Positions 1 to 10,000 of a DNA stretch of 64,000 bases are shown in pieces (positions within the stretch are counted from its first letter, which is position 1; each line of letters begins with the position of its first letter). The notes beneath the pieces are model-generated. The model ran no database searches and had not been told where the DNA came from. It saw only the letters and a list, made by a program, of their open reading frames with translations. This DNA comes from Dysidea avara (Eukaryota > Porifera > Demospongiae > Dictyoceratida > Dysideidae), in contig NC_089274.1 in NCBI RefSeq assembly GCF_963678975.1, positions 19,485,633-19,549,632 of the forward strand. The letters run 5' to 3'. A program made the translations under genes and the position numbers.

Positions 1-45
1 CAAGTTAACAAGTTAACTGACACACAGTCACTGCAATAGCCTCAT

Positions 46-1448
46 TCATACCATGTCACCGTTATCATGGCCTCTTGTGCCATTGCCAAAACCATCACTG
101 CCGTCGTTTCTCCCACTCTTCCCATCCTTGCCATCATCTTGTCCTCTTCTTCTCCTCTCATCATCACTATCACCATTGTGCTGATGTAATCTTCCACCAT
201 GAGTTAGGTCTCCATTGTGAGTGCCATGCCCTCCTAGTTGATTACGGTCTGTTAGCATTGCTAGGTGACCATCATCAGGGTCCAGAGTTGTGTTGAGGCG
301 ACTGTGATCTGTTTAGAGGTGTATGAAAGGCTGGCTGTGTGTCATACTTACATATATACCTCCTCTAGTTTCACTGTTGTCATTGTCACCATCTAGTATG
401 ATATAGCCACCACCAATACGAATGGTCTTGCAATTTGAACATCTGATACATTTAGTGATATAGCCAGTGCTGAAAACATTTGTATATGATTTCTTACCTT
501 CCACCTCTTAATCTACAACGTTCACATGGTATATAGTCTAGTCCATCCCTTTTGTCCGTGTCAAATTGTTTCTGATATATGCTGGCTTGTTCAACAAAGT
601 TAATATAGTGTGCTGCACTCGGCCTTGCAGTGTGATATCTAACCATTAGATATACAATTGTACTGGAGAGTACTTGCAATGCAACTTACCTCACATCATC
701 ATACACCTCCATGTTGGGCTGCAGAAATAAGCCACATTATCGTCTACTTGTTTAGTTATTACTGCTGATGACTCACCTTTAAGCTATATGCTCTGCGGCG
801 ATTGTGAGGTGGCTGTTTTCTTTGCTTGTCAGACTTGACGGGTAAACAAACCGAATGTCTTTTTTGACTGTAGCCATCATCATGTACATACTGGTATGAT
901 ACATGCTCTGGTACACTCTGCAGGTAGTGGGGCTCGTTGAGCCTACCCAAGATGTCCATGTAATCCGGATCACTGTCTTCATGCACTATAGACAACGACT
1001 TGGTAGCACTTGGCTGCACATTTTCACCAATTGTCAATGCAGATTTAGTTCTGTATTGCATATTGAGTGGTTTAAGACGATTAGCTGGTGCTGTGCTCGG
1101 CTTCACTGGAAGAATACTTCGTGAATTGCTGTCAACGTGTCCTGTCGACCTTCCATTAGAAGACTGAGCTAACAGAGTTCCGGTGAAGCGCCTTGGCAAG
1201 TCATCTACGTGCTCTCTTCTGTCTGGAATTAGTCCTAGTGGGCGTGGTGCTTGTCGCGAGGAAGATTTCGATGAGCTGGGCTTGTAAACATCACCAGGTC
1301 TTCGAAAGTTGTACGGGGTATACATGGGAACAATCGATGGAACTATGTTCCCGACAAAGGGGTGGTGAAAGCCACTCCCTTTTGTGCCAGATCCCATCAC
1401 GGCCACTGTAGGGCCTGCTATTCGCGGCAGTTGTTTGGCTTCTCCCAT
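46..1448 (-). CDS. Unrecognised protein with paired CxxC motifs, 5 exons
   Basis: Function unknown. I read five exons on the minus strand: about 1448-777, 717-687, 636-496, 440-332 and 309-46, with GT/AG junctions and introns down to about 50 bp. The first exon gives about 224 residues rich in Ser, Pro and Arg with no clear domain, beginning MGEAKQLPRIAG. Later exons carry CERC and, after 13 residues, CIRCSNC, which looks like a small zinc-binding site. The last exon is very Asp/Gly/Asn/His rich and charged (DSDDERRRRGQDDGKDGK), probably disordered. The start is the first ATG; the frame is closed upstream by a stop near 1494. The apparent stop at 46-48 sits beside a possible splice donor (ATG|GTATGA), so the gene may continue off the window. 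It lies 183 bp downstream of SDF2 on the same strand. The exon joins are inferred and the identity is open. Confidence 0.6.
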
Positions 1449-1631
1449 TATCACCTTGACAACATATACATATGTGCACCGGAAAACCGTAAACTAATCC
1501 TCACTTGAAGCATCATACTATGAAGGCATGCACATGTATTGTATTTCGTGAGTTATGTTTGCAATCAAAAACCACTTTTATAATGCTGCCTGGATATCTA
1601 ATATTATGCAATTGAAAAACTGTATTGACTG

Positions 1632-2801
1632 CTAGTGTTTTTCAGGCTTCAGATAAATCCCTTCCTGGAATAGAATGAATGACACACAAATGGTAATACT
1701 AGTCACACAACATTACCATGGCTTTCCACAGGTTTTGTCTGGTTGGTGAAGGGTAACCAGAAATCTCCCTCTGACCAGCAATAGGCCTCCCATAAGTATG
1801 ACCAGTACAATGCAGATATCTATAACAGTATCATGACAAATCATGGAAGTTCGCTTGTTACACTTACTTTTGAGTAGCGGAATGTTTAAACCTAATGGGA
1901 TCATCCCTTCTCCAGTTGTCAGTACTGCACTCCACTTGCCAATTATCTCCTGTAAAAGTACTGTTATTGCAGCTAGTTCTGAATTAAGACTTAAATTACC
2001 GTCATCACCAGAGTCTTTGCTGTCTCTGCCATCACCAAAACAACTAACTTCCTGGTTGTTTGATAAAGGTGACTGGAAATAATGGCTATGAAGGAACACC
2101 CTTGTTTGTAGATGTTGTAGTCGAATATTGTCACCACATTTAATGGGCTCCCTACATACAGGACAAAAACAACCAGCTTAACAACTGCAAGTAGCACCAC
2201 AACATGCTATTCAATATGGTATTAGGATGTGCAGAAATAATATACAGGAAAGATATGGTTTATCATCATATCACGACACACATCATACAAACACTCACCC
2301 TCTGGTACACTGTCCCTTATGTTGTGCCTTCACTACCCAGTAGCTATTGACATCATCGGCATGTGTTACACCGGTCACTGACTGTGTACACAACACATAC
2401 TGACTGTGTAACATGTTGTGTTTTAAACACGCACCTGTTGTCCACTTCCTGATCCATACTTCACGTCATGAGAATGTAGTCTGATATTTGTGTCGACATG
2501 AGTTAGCTTCAATACGGTACCACAAGTGACAAACTGAAATCCTACACAAAGGAGTGTTTTCAATGCACAATAATCACTGGACAACAGGTGTAGATCTTTT
2601 CCACCTGAACAACTATATCATATAGTGCACACAAATGGGTTACCATAATATTAAAAGTGGGTACTTAATGCTTTGTACCACAATTGTGTCTAATTAAAGC
2701 ACAACATTATCCACATTCTTACCTGAAGCGTTCACTGACAAATGTTGACTCGTCAGTAATATAGTTATAATACAGACTAAACTAAACCTATACCGATCCA
2801 T
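1632..2801 (-). CDS. SDF2: SDF2-like ER protein with MIR domains
   Basis: Stromal cell-derived factor 2 homologue, a secretory-pathway protein; the family works in ER protein folding with an HSP40/BiP complex (family knowledge). Exon 1 (2801-2723) encodes a signal peptide (MDRYRFSLVCIITILLTS) and is followed by five shorter exons with GT/AG junctions. Diagnostic stretches are FVTCGTVLKL, RLHSHDVKYGSGSGQQ, SVTGVTHADDVNSYWVVK, LHSHYFQSPLSNNQEVSCFG, DNWQVECSTDNWRRDDPI and the final EGIYLKPEKH. The repeated LHSH blocks mark the three MIR repeats. Length is about 205 residues, close to the 211 of human SDF2. The C terminus ends KPEKH and has no HDEL/KDEL-type signal, so it resembles SDF2 rather than SDF2L1. 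It is divergently arranged with SPEF1. Short ORFs in this stretch that read through introns are not used. Confidence 0.93.
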
Positions 2802-2971
2802 CGCTAATATTAACTACCCTATGAGTATAACAAGACAACCTACAATAAGCGGACACGTCACTTGATCGTGCTAACGCGCATGTGCTTTAAATGGAATAAC
2901 GTTTCCATAGTAGCAATCAAAAATCAGCATCTGTAAACAAATTATAAAATGTCAGAATTGCTCTTTATACC
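2802..2971. promoter_or_regulatory. Short bidirectional promoter between SDF2 and SPEF1
   Basis: Only 170 bp separate the two divergent start codons, so both genes probably share one promoter. It holds an NRF1-like ACGCGCATGTGC (about 2873-2884) and a CACGTCAC E-box/CRE-like site (about 2854). GTTTCCATAG at 2891-2900 is a weak match to half of an RFX X-box, which would suit a ciliary gene, but the second half-site is poor. Promoter role is inferred from position. Confidence 0.5.
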
Positions 2972-4689
2972 ATGGATGATATAAGCGATGAGGATTTTCA
3001 GAATCTATACGCGTGGATCGATGAAGTCCCTTTGTCTAGACCGAAGCGAAACATCACCAGAGACTTCAGTGACGGTGGTAAGTGTTTAATAAAATTCCCT
3101 ATACTGTTGGAATGTATTTGTAATTGCTTGTCACCTTAGTAATGACAGCAGAACTAGTAAAACATTTTATTCCAAAGTTGGTTGAGCTGCATAATTACAC
3201 CCCAGCAAATTCTACCCACCAAAAATTAGAAAACTGGAAAACTCTGAACAGTAAGTAATCCCAGGTGTACCTGTTTGACCTCATAGTGAACCTTTTGTGT
3301 GCATAGGAAAGGTATTTAACAAATTGGAGCACAACATATCTGACGATGTACTGCAAAAGATAGTAGAAAATAAACCACGCATTGTGGAATACATGCTGAT
3401 GAACTTGAAGGTCAAGATTGAGAGGTACTTGGTACGTGAAGAAGAGGTAAAGTACGACAATCTTCTACAACCTCATCCGGTTACAACTTTGTATAGTCCA
3501 ACTGATCCAAGTGAATTATATCATCAACTTGAACCACACAAACATTCCATGGCACTGAACTCTAGTAAAGCATCAACAAATCCTTATCCTAATTATTCTT
3601 TGGATAACGAGGATGTGTCACAGGAAAGGGGTGATAGTGGGAGACCATCACGATTACCAGTTCCAATATCAAATAACAGACATGTGTCACATGGTCATCG
3701 TATGCCACAGTATGGTACAAGAAATCCTTCACAGACACCTACATTGCCACCCATTGTACCCTCATTAAATGGTAAAAAGAAGGGATTTTCTGCCCCAGAA
3801 AGATCTAAATACAAGAAGTCATCTAGCAACTTTTGGTGAGTCAAGCTATCAATGGTGAAATCAAGAGTTCATAAACTCTTAGTGAATTTTATTTTAATAG
3901 TAATAGAGGGCATATAATATTATGATGTAACATGACCCACTTCTGTTATTTTCAGGGGGAACGCGCATTTAGTTAGTAGAGATAATCGTTGCAATTACAA
4001 TGCATTACAACTAGGGATGCTGTTATAGTAATGACATACATTGTGTATTGTTCTGTTTAATTTGTGTCATGGCTGAAATTCTTTGTAAAGTTGGCTACTC
4101 CAGCATGATGTAAAAAGAATAGAACTGTAGTGATAAGTACAGATGCATATATTCCTCATAATGCTTTTGAGGAATGTATTGTTCAAATGCACAAATGATC
4201 ATGTTTTACTAGGTTTTTGCTATGTTATGACATATGATAGTATAATATATTGAGTATGAATGACTTGTTGTACCCATCCCTATAATCAGCCTATCTTACT
4301 AGAATTGCTAACTAACCATCCCTATTTAACACTTCCTTTAAATTTATATTAACACCTTAAAAAGAGGTGAAAATAAGTTATTTGTGAGCATTACTGAAAG
4401 TAGCTTACCATGTGGTTACTTTTGACTGTTCTATTAGAGTATTTTGTGTTGTATTAGGAGTGCTAGACCAGAGCATAATTCAGCTTCTCATAGGATTGAG
4501 ATAGCTGAAAAAGACCAAGCCATCATGGAAACACATGAAACTATTCAGGTATAGCTACCCAGGTGTGTTATGTATCAATTATGTGTTATTGTTCAGCTGC
4601 TGCAAATGAAAGTGCGACGGCTGGAGCATCTTGTTCAAATAAAAGACTTAAAAATAGCAGAGCTCACAAAAAGTCTGCCAAAAAGATGA
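2972..4689 (+). CDS. SPEF1: SPEF1/CLAMP calponin-homology microtubule protein
   Basis: Sperm flagellar protein 1 homologue; the family binds and bundles microtubules in cilia and flagella, including the central pair (family knowledge). Five exons join in frame: 2972-3077, 3140-3250, 3307-3835, 4458-4548, 4597-4689, giving 309 residues; intron 4 is only 48 bp. The N-terminal CH domain (about residues 1-110) is clear: LYAWIDEVPLSRPKRN, TRDFSDG, VELHNYTPANSTHQKLENW. A Ser/Pro-rich linker follows. The C-terminal coiled coil QLLQMKVRRLEHLVQIKDLK matches the conserved SPEF1 tail. Exon 3 could be misread as ending at a TGA at 3837, but GTGAG at 3836 is a donor and exon 4 restores phase. The gene shows that the organism makes motile cilia or flagella. 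Confidence 0.94.
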
Positions 4690-4841
4690 TAATTGTATAT
4701 TTTTTATTAGCATCTTGTAATGTAATAAGTTACTACACACTCTAAGTCTAAGTACTCATGCTAACCAGTGCCGTGCGTTCTAATAGAGTTAAAGTGCGGC
4801 TTGTATTCGGTGTATACCTATTCTATATAAGGCCACCTGGG

Positions 4842-5744
4842 ATGGCAAGTGACAAAGTTGCTCGGGTTCTGTGTGTTCCTGGCGAGTTACCTGGTAACAG
4901 AAGGGATGAAACAACGGCCGGGATTACTAGAACTTACAAAGAGTTCTTTTGTGGCTGGGGAGCCTCGTTAGTAAATGTTGTTGTAACGTTCCCCGTTAAC
5001 AAAGCGATGTTTAGACAACAACTAGAAGGTGTTTCGATCAGGAAAGCATTTAGACAACTAAAACGGGAGGGATTGATTACATTGTACCGAGGAATGGGGC
5101 CACCACTTATTCAAAGGACCACATCAGTTGCTGTGATGTTTGGAACTTATGCAAAGTATCACAATTATTTGGAAAGCAATTTTCCAACTGTTCCACGCTT
5201 TTTCACCTCTCCGTGTGCTGCATTTGCTGCAGGCACAACAGAATTGTTACTTATCCCATTTGAACGTGTACAGACACTGCTACAGGCAAAACAGTTTCAT
5301 GGAACATACGATAATACATTTCATGTCTTCAGAAATTTGAGACATCACGGAATATCAGAGTATTATCGAGGCATATCTGCATGTTTTATACGAAATGGAC
5401 TAAGTAATACATTATTTTTTGGACTGCGAGGACCGTTAAGGGACACTCTACCTGCAGTTGACCGGAAAGGTGGACATTGTTTTGTCGGTGACTTTGTAAG
5501 TGGAGCTGTGTTAGGGGCACTCCTTAGTACACTATTCTACCCACTAAATGTTGTGAAGACTCGTATGCAGGTGAAGGTTGGTGGTAGCCATTTAGCAATA
5601 TGGCCGACATTTCTAGTGATTTACAAGGAACGTGGTTACAGTTGGCGCAAGATATTTAGAGGTGTACATGTGAATTATTCTAGATCAGTTTTATCATGGG
5701 GGATTATCAATGCAATCTATGAAGCACTGATGAGATGGCTATAA
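4842..5744 (+). CDS. SLC25A51: Mitochondrial carrier, SLC25A51-like NAD+ transporter
   Basis: Single-exon member of the mitochondrial carrier family. It matches the SLC25A51/52 branch, which brings NAD+ into the matrix across the inner membrane (family knowledge). Landmarks are TFPVNKAMFRQQLEG, TLYRGMGPPLIQRTTSVAVM, AAGTTELLLIPFERVQTLLQ, GISEYYRGISACFIRNGLSN, FFGLRGPLRD and LFYPLNVVKTRMQ. Repeats 1 and 3 carry P-x-[DN]-x-[KR] like turns (PVNKA, PLNVVKTR); repeat 2 has PFERV, typical of this branch. There are three repeats, each expected to form two membrane helices. The open frame extends upstream to ATG 4758, but family members start nearer MASDKVARV, so ATG 4842 is preferred (about 300 residues). 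It starts about 150 bp after the SPEF1 stop, so its promoter overlaps SPEF1 3' sequence. AATAAA lies at 5758-5763. Confidence 0.93.
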   Translation: MASDKVARVLCVPGELPGNRRDETTAGITRTYKEFFCGWGASLVNVVVTFPVNKAMFRQQLEGVSIRKAFRQLKREGLITLYRGMGPPLIQRTTSVAVMFGTYAKYHNYLESNFPTVPRFFTSPCAAFAAGTTELLLIPFERVQTLLQAKQFHGTYDNTFHVFRNLRHHGISEYYRGISACFIRNGLSNTLFFGLRGPLRDTLPAVDRKGGHCFVGDFVSGAVLGALLSTLFYPLNVVKTRMQVKVGGSHLAIWPTFLVIYKERGYSWRKIFRGVHVNYSRSVLSWGIINAIYEALMRWL

Positions 5745-5757
5745 AATTAAGATCACC

Positions 5758-5814
5758 AATAAATTATTAATTTAAACAATTTGTTACATTTTTTATACAA
5801 TTTTATTATTTATT
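5758..5814. terminator. Overlapping convergent poly(A) signals
   Basis: AATAAA on the plus strand at 5758-5763 follows the carrier gene. TTTATT at 5802-5807 and 5809-5814 gives minus-strand AATAAA signals just past the MRNIP stop. Only 90 bp separate the two stop codons, so the 3' ends of the two mRNAs probably overlap. Confidence 0.65.
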
Positions 5815-5834
5815 CAGCATATATATTAACAAAA

Positions 5835-6959
5835 TTATAAGTGATTGAGGTCTGATGTTGAAAATGATGTCAACGATGGCAAGTTGCTACTATTGTTTGA
5901 TGTGAATTTGTGCCACTTTGAAGTGGAGGGAGTTGTATTGGATGATGCTCGTCTTCCTTGCATAAAATCATCAGATGTGGCTGTCATTTGAGAGACGCTG
6001 CTGCTGCTATCTAAGCCAGCTACACTGTCTGTAAGTCTCTGTATACTCTTAGAACTTTCTGTACCAATGTCAACACTGTCAAGATCATAAGTGGATTTTG
6101 AGCCTGTTATTTCCTTGAGTCCTTTTACAAAGTGTTTCCCTTGTTTCTTACTAGTACAGCTACTAGCACTGCTGTCCAGGCTGTAGTTTGAAAATGAGTT
6201 GTGCAATGTATTAGGATAAAATTGGCTATATGGTTCACTGTCTGGAGTAGTAAGGCTTGTAACACTGAGTAGTGACCACATCAATACCAAATTTGTCACC
6301 CATGTGTTACTGACCTGGTATTTCTCTTTGCCCTTTTAGAAGTCTGTTCAAATTCTTGTGGGCTATCCATGCCCAAATCTACATCTCCTTCCTAGCAAGT
6401 AGGTGGTGGCAATAATCACAAACTTGATAATGTAACTTACTTCATCAGACTCATGAGGACTCGTAAAAATTGACCACTTGCTCTTAGTCTGTACCACAGT
6501 GTAGGGAGGTTGTTGTGCACCTGGTAAACCATCGTCAGCTGGTTCGTTATCTTGTCCAAAAGCTCCATACTCATCTGGAGGCATCAGCAACCTACCGGTA
6601 AAGCCTGCAATAACTCAGAACATTGAGCGTCAGGTAGCTCACCTCTCTTTAGCTTTTTCAAATTCTCCCCTCTTCAAGTTCAGCTCCTGCACGTGCTTCC
6701 TACACTCAGCTGCTTGCCCCTCGAAATATTTCTGGGTACAGAATGACGCTAAAGCAAGTTGTATACGCTGTACCCTTTGTTTACCTTTACTACTGACTGT
6801 TTTGTCCCGCACACCTTGCACGTCCATTTGTTGCTGGACTTTTTCACCTATTGAGGGGATTAACGATAGCAACAGTTGATGAATACAATTTATTTGCACC
6901 TGGTGAACTTGAAATGTTTCACAGTTAACACATTGAATGACCATAAATGTTTGAACCAT
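5835..6959 (-). CDS. MRNIP: MRNIP-like MRN-complex interacting protein
   Basis: Homologue of MRN complex-interacting protein (formerly C5orf45), a nuclear protein that associates with MRE11-RAD50-NBS1 in the damage response (family knowledge). Six exons read on the minus strand, starting 6959-6900, 6847-6785 and 6731-6643. The zinc site is split over exons 1-2: VIQCVNCETFQVHQ then KWTCKVCGTKQSVVK, i.e. CxxC...CxxC. It is followed by GQAAECRKHVQELNLKRG, matching the human ADCRRHVQKLN block. Later come KSKWSIF, a basic SKRAKRN likely nuclear signal, a Ser/Thr-rich tail and STSKWHKF, equivalent to the conserved SKW segment. The final exon ends at the 5835 stop. Start: first ATG, directly before the conserved zinc finger. 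It is head-to-head with the TTC39 gene (94 bp). Confidence 0.9.
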
Positions 6960-7053
6960 TGCCAATATAAGTTACACCCCCTGCCCTCCTACGCGTATTT
7001 ATATAGGTGTGCATTATGTGGAATTAGAACTTCTCTTGTGATCAATATAATAT
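6960..7053. promoter_or_regulatory. 94-bp shared promoter, MRNIP / TTC39
   Basis: Two divergent start codons lie 94 bp apart. The interval contains ACGCGTATTTATATAGG (about 6991-7007), which has both a CpG-containing ACGCGT and a TATA-like stretch. Bidirectional use is inferred. Confidence 0.45.
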
Positions 7054-10000
7054 ATGGCGCAATCGTCAGGTACTACTAGCGACTTAAGGAGACTGCAACT
7101 TGGACACGAGGGGGTCCGCCTCGTGTTGTGTAGTAAGATTAATGAAGCGGAGGATTTATTCCGAAAGACCAGGTTTGTTTTACCCGAGGTTTTACCTTGT
7201 CAAATGATTGGTCAAATATGTGTATAAAAAAAGAACTTTTAATAGATCTCGTAAATAGCCAGCAGTTTTATTATGTTACCGTATTATACAGGTTCAAGGG
7301 ACCTCAATTACACGCTGGTTACAGCTCAGTGATGTTTTTGGTACGTTTCACATGTTTTCGAATTTTACGTTTGAGTGAATTTTTGTTACAACCAGAAATC
7401 CTTGATGACCTTTGATGAGGACTCAATGGAAAAGGCATACAAATTATTGGAGTCTACAGAAAAGTTTTGTGATGTTGGTGATGGAATGTTTGGACAGATG
7501 TTCAAAGATCAATCTCGTAGGGCTGAGCTACAAAATATGCCACCCCACGAAAAACAGTACAGGAAATGTGTTATTGCAGATTGTCTCTTGTTTGAGGCGA
7601 TACTGGCTTTCCTTAAGCAAGGGATCACCGGCTATGTTAAGGGTGGGTTTATCCTTCGCAAGGCTTGGAAATTGTATGTTAAAGTATATCAGGAAACAGA
7701 ACAGCTTTGCACAACCTTATCACCAATTACACCAGGATCTTCCCCTCCTGCGGATGACTTTCCAGATGGAACCAATGACAGTGCAGAAGAAAATGGAACA
7801 GGCGATCAAAATGGCAAAGGAGGTGATAGCTCTGTTGATGCTGATCATAAAGAACTAGAGAAATTAAGTTTAGAAGAATTACCAATAGGAGCAGCACCGA
7901 CTAACAGTAATGGGGTTGATACTACAGATAGTAATGATGTGGCCGACGAAACTGATGATTTAGCTAGAGCGGCCATTTTGACACAGCCAGCTGCAAGTGG
8001 AGCCTACAAGTCAATACCATGGGACAGTGATGACTACATGTTTCCTACATCCATTACTGAGTTACAGGACCAAGATAGTAGGCTTAGAGCTGCTGTGTAT
8101 TTCGGTTATGGTGTGATGAATTTGTGTATTTCACTAATCCCTCCTAAGCTTCTGAAAGTAGCCAACTTACTGGGGTTCCGAGGGGATCGTGAATTTGGCC
8201 TTCGGGCGCTGAAATATGTCAGTTGTTCACAAGACATAAAAGCACCATTAGCCAGGTAAGAATGTGTAACCACAAGATCTTGTGATGATCTTGTGTTTTA
8301 CATGATGTATGTGTGGTTAGTGTGTGTAATGAAACCTGTTGACGTGAACACTTGTGGATACCTACATAACCCAGGCACTTACCAAAGTATCCGTTAGTGC
8401 ACCATCAGTAGGCCCTTAATGCATAAACTATCAGGGTACCTTGATACTCAGGACAAAATTGGTTGGTCCCAAGCGGTCCAAATAGTTTCAGTGTAGTCAC
8501 TATGTAGTGTGCTCCTTTACTGGTCATATTCCACATAGGTTGGCGCTACTCTGGTACCATACCATAATTCGTCCCTTCTTTGCTCTGGATGACAAACAGG
8601 ATGCAGGTTAGCCCATTGAATGTAATCACTGGTGATCTGTTTGAAATAATCACCACCATCAATTGTCACTTTTACTTGTTATACTACATGATTAAGTGAT
8701 GTCACTTCACTATGTGATGTCACTTTCACTATGTGATGTCATATGATGTCATTACAGGTGTAGCAGAAGCTTCATCAATACTGTCACAAGCAGAAAAGGA
8801 ATATCCTGACTCTGCAATATTCCAGTATTTCAAGGGCAGGGTGATGTCTCTTCAGGTATGGCCACTGTGATTATTGTAATGTATCATTGGTGGAACCCCA
8901 TGAACATTTCGGGGCCATGTTGTAGTGTCATTGTTAGTGGGGTGTCAATCCTTATTTTAGGGGTATAAAGGGTACCAAGAGTTCGTAGTATAAAAATGAT
9001 GAGTCACTTTTATATTATTAGAAACTATTGATGGTAACAAATAGGACCATGGGCAAGTGTCCACATTTCAAAGATGGGATCTATTTTGGTGTATATCATA
9101 GTGTTTTTTGAATGATTAAATTTCAACTTGCAAATATTTTTAAAATATTTCAAAAACATAGTGTCTGGCATGCTGACCTCATAAAAAAACAACAAAAAAA
9201 CATAGCTATAAAATCACTTGTCGCTATATGGAGCTCTCGCAAGCTCTCATATTGCAATGCACACCATGTGTAGGTGAGACAATCTGGACCCTATTGTTGT
9301 TGAAGAGGAGCTGCATTGTCATCATGAACTTGGTACTGAATCTTGTCTACCCGCCATAATCTGCATGCATGCTGTCCGTCCATGATTAAACTAGACACTA
9401 CAGTTGGTTATGTCAAAAGGGGGTTACTGATTGTAACGTACCGTTTTCATCCACAGTGGTAGAACTGGTAGTATTTTTACATGTGTAGCTAGTTGTGAAG
9501 ATCATAGCTCACAGGAAACTTATAGCTAGCTACTCAGCTTTACTTTGTATTTCAAAAATATTAAAAAAGAAAGCTGACAGTTTATTTAAAAAATTTTCAT
9601 GATTGAAAATTGTCCCATTATACGGTATACTGTGATCAGTGGCTATAACTGAAGATGTAGGATTCTAGTCCTAATAATTTTACCCTCATAGCTGTTGTGC
9701 ACTATGTCATGGCCACTAAAGGTTTGTCCTATATTAAAAGCATTCCATTGAAATAAACTCTTATGTGATATCTAGGATACATATCATGTGACTAAATGTT
9801 CATTAACCTTCAGAGCCATATAAGTGTAATGTTTTGTGTAGACTCTTTGTCAATTAGTATAGTGTAAACAAACCATAGAAGTGTCTTACACTTGTGTTGC
9901 CATGGTAATTGTGTACTATCCAGTGTTGAGCAATGTTGGGTGGTATGGAATAACTTGGTACATAACTATTGTGGCATTAAGTATTGTGGTATTCTAACTT

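Noticed and set aside
2891-2906. RFX X-box for SPEF1
   Set aside because: Only one half-site fits; the second half deviates at key positions, so it is mentioned only as a weak possibility.
4758-4841. Upstream ATG extension of the SLC25A51-like gene
   Set aside because: The extra 28 residues have no counterpart in the family and overlap the likely promoter/5' UTR; ATG 4842 fits better.
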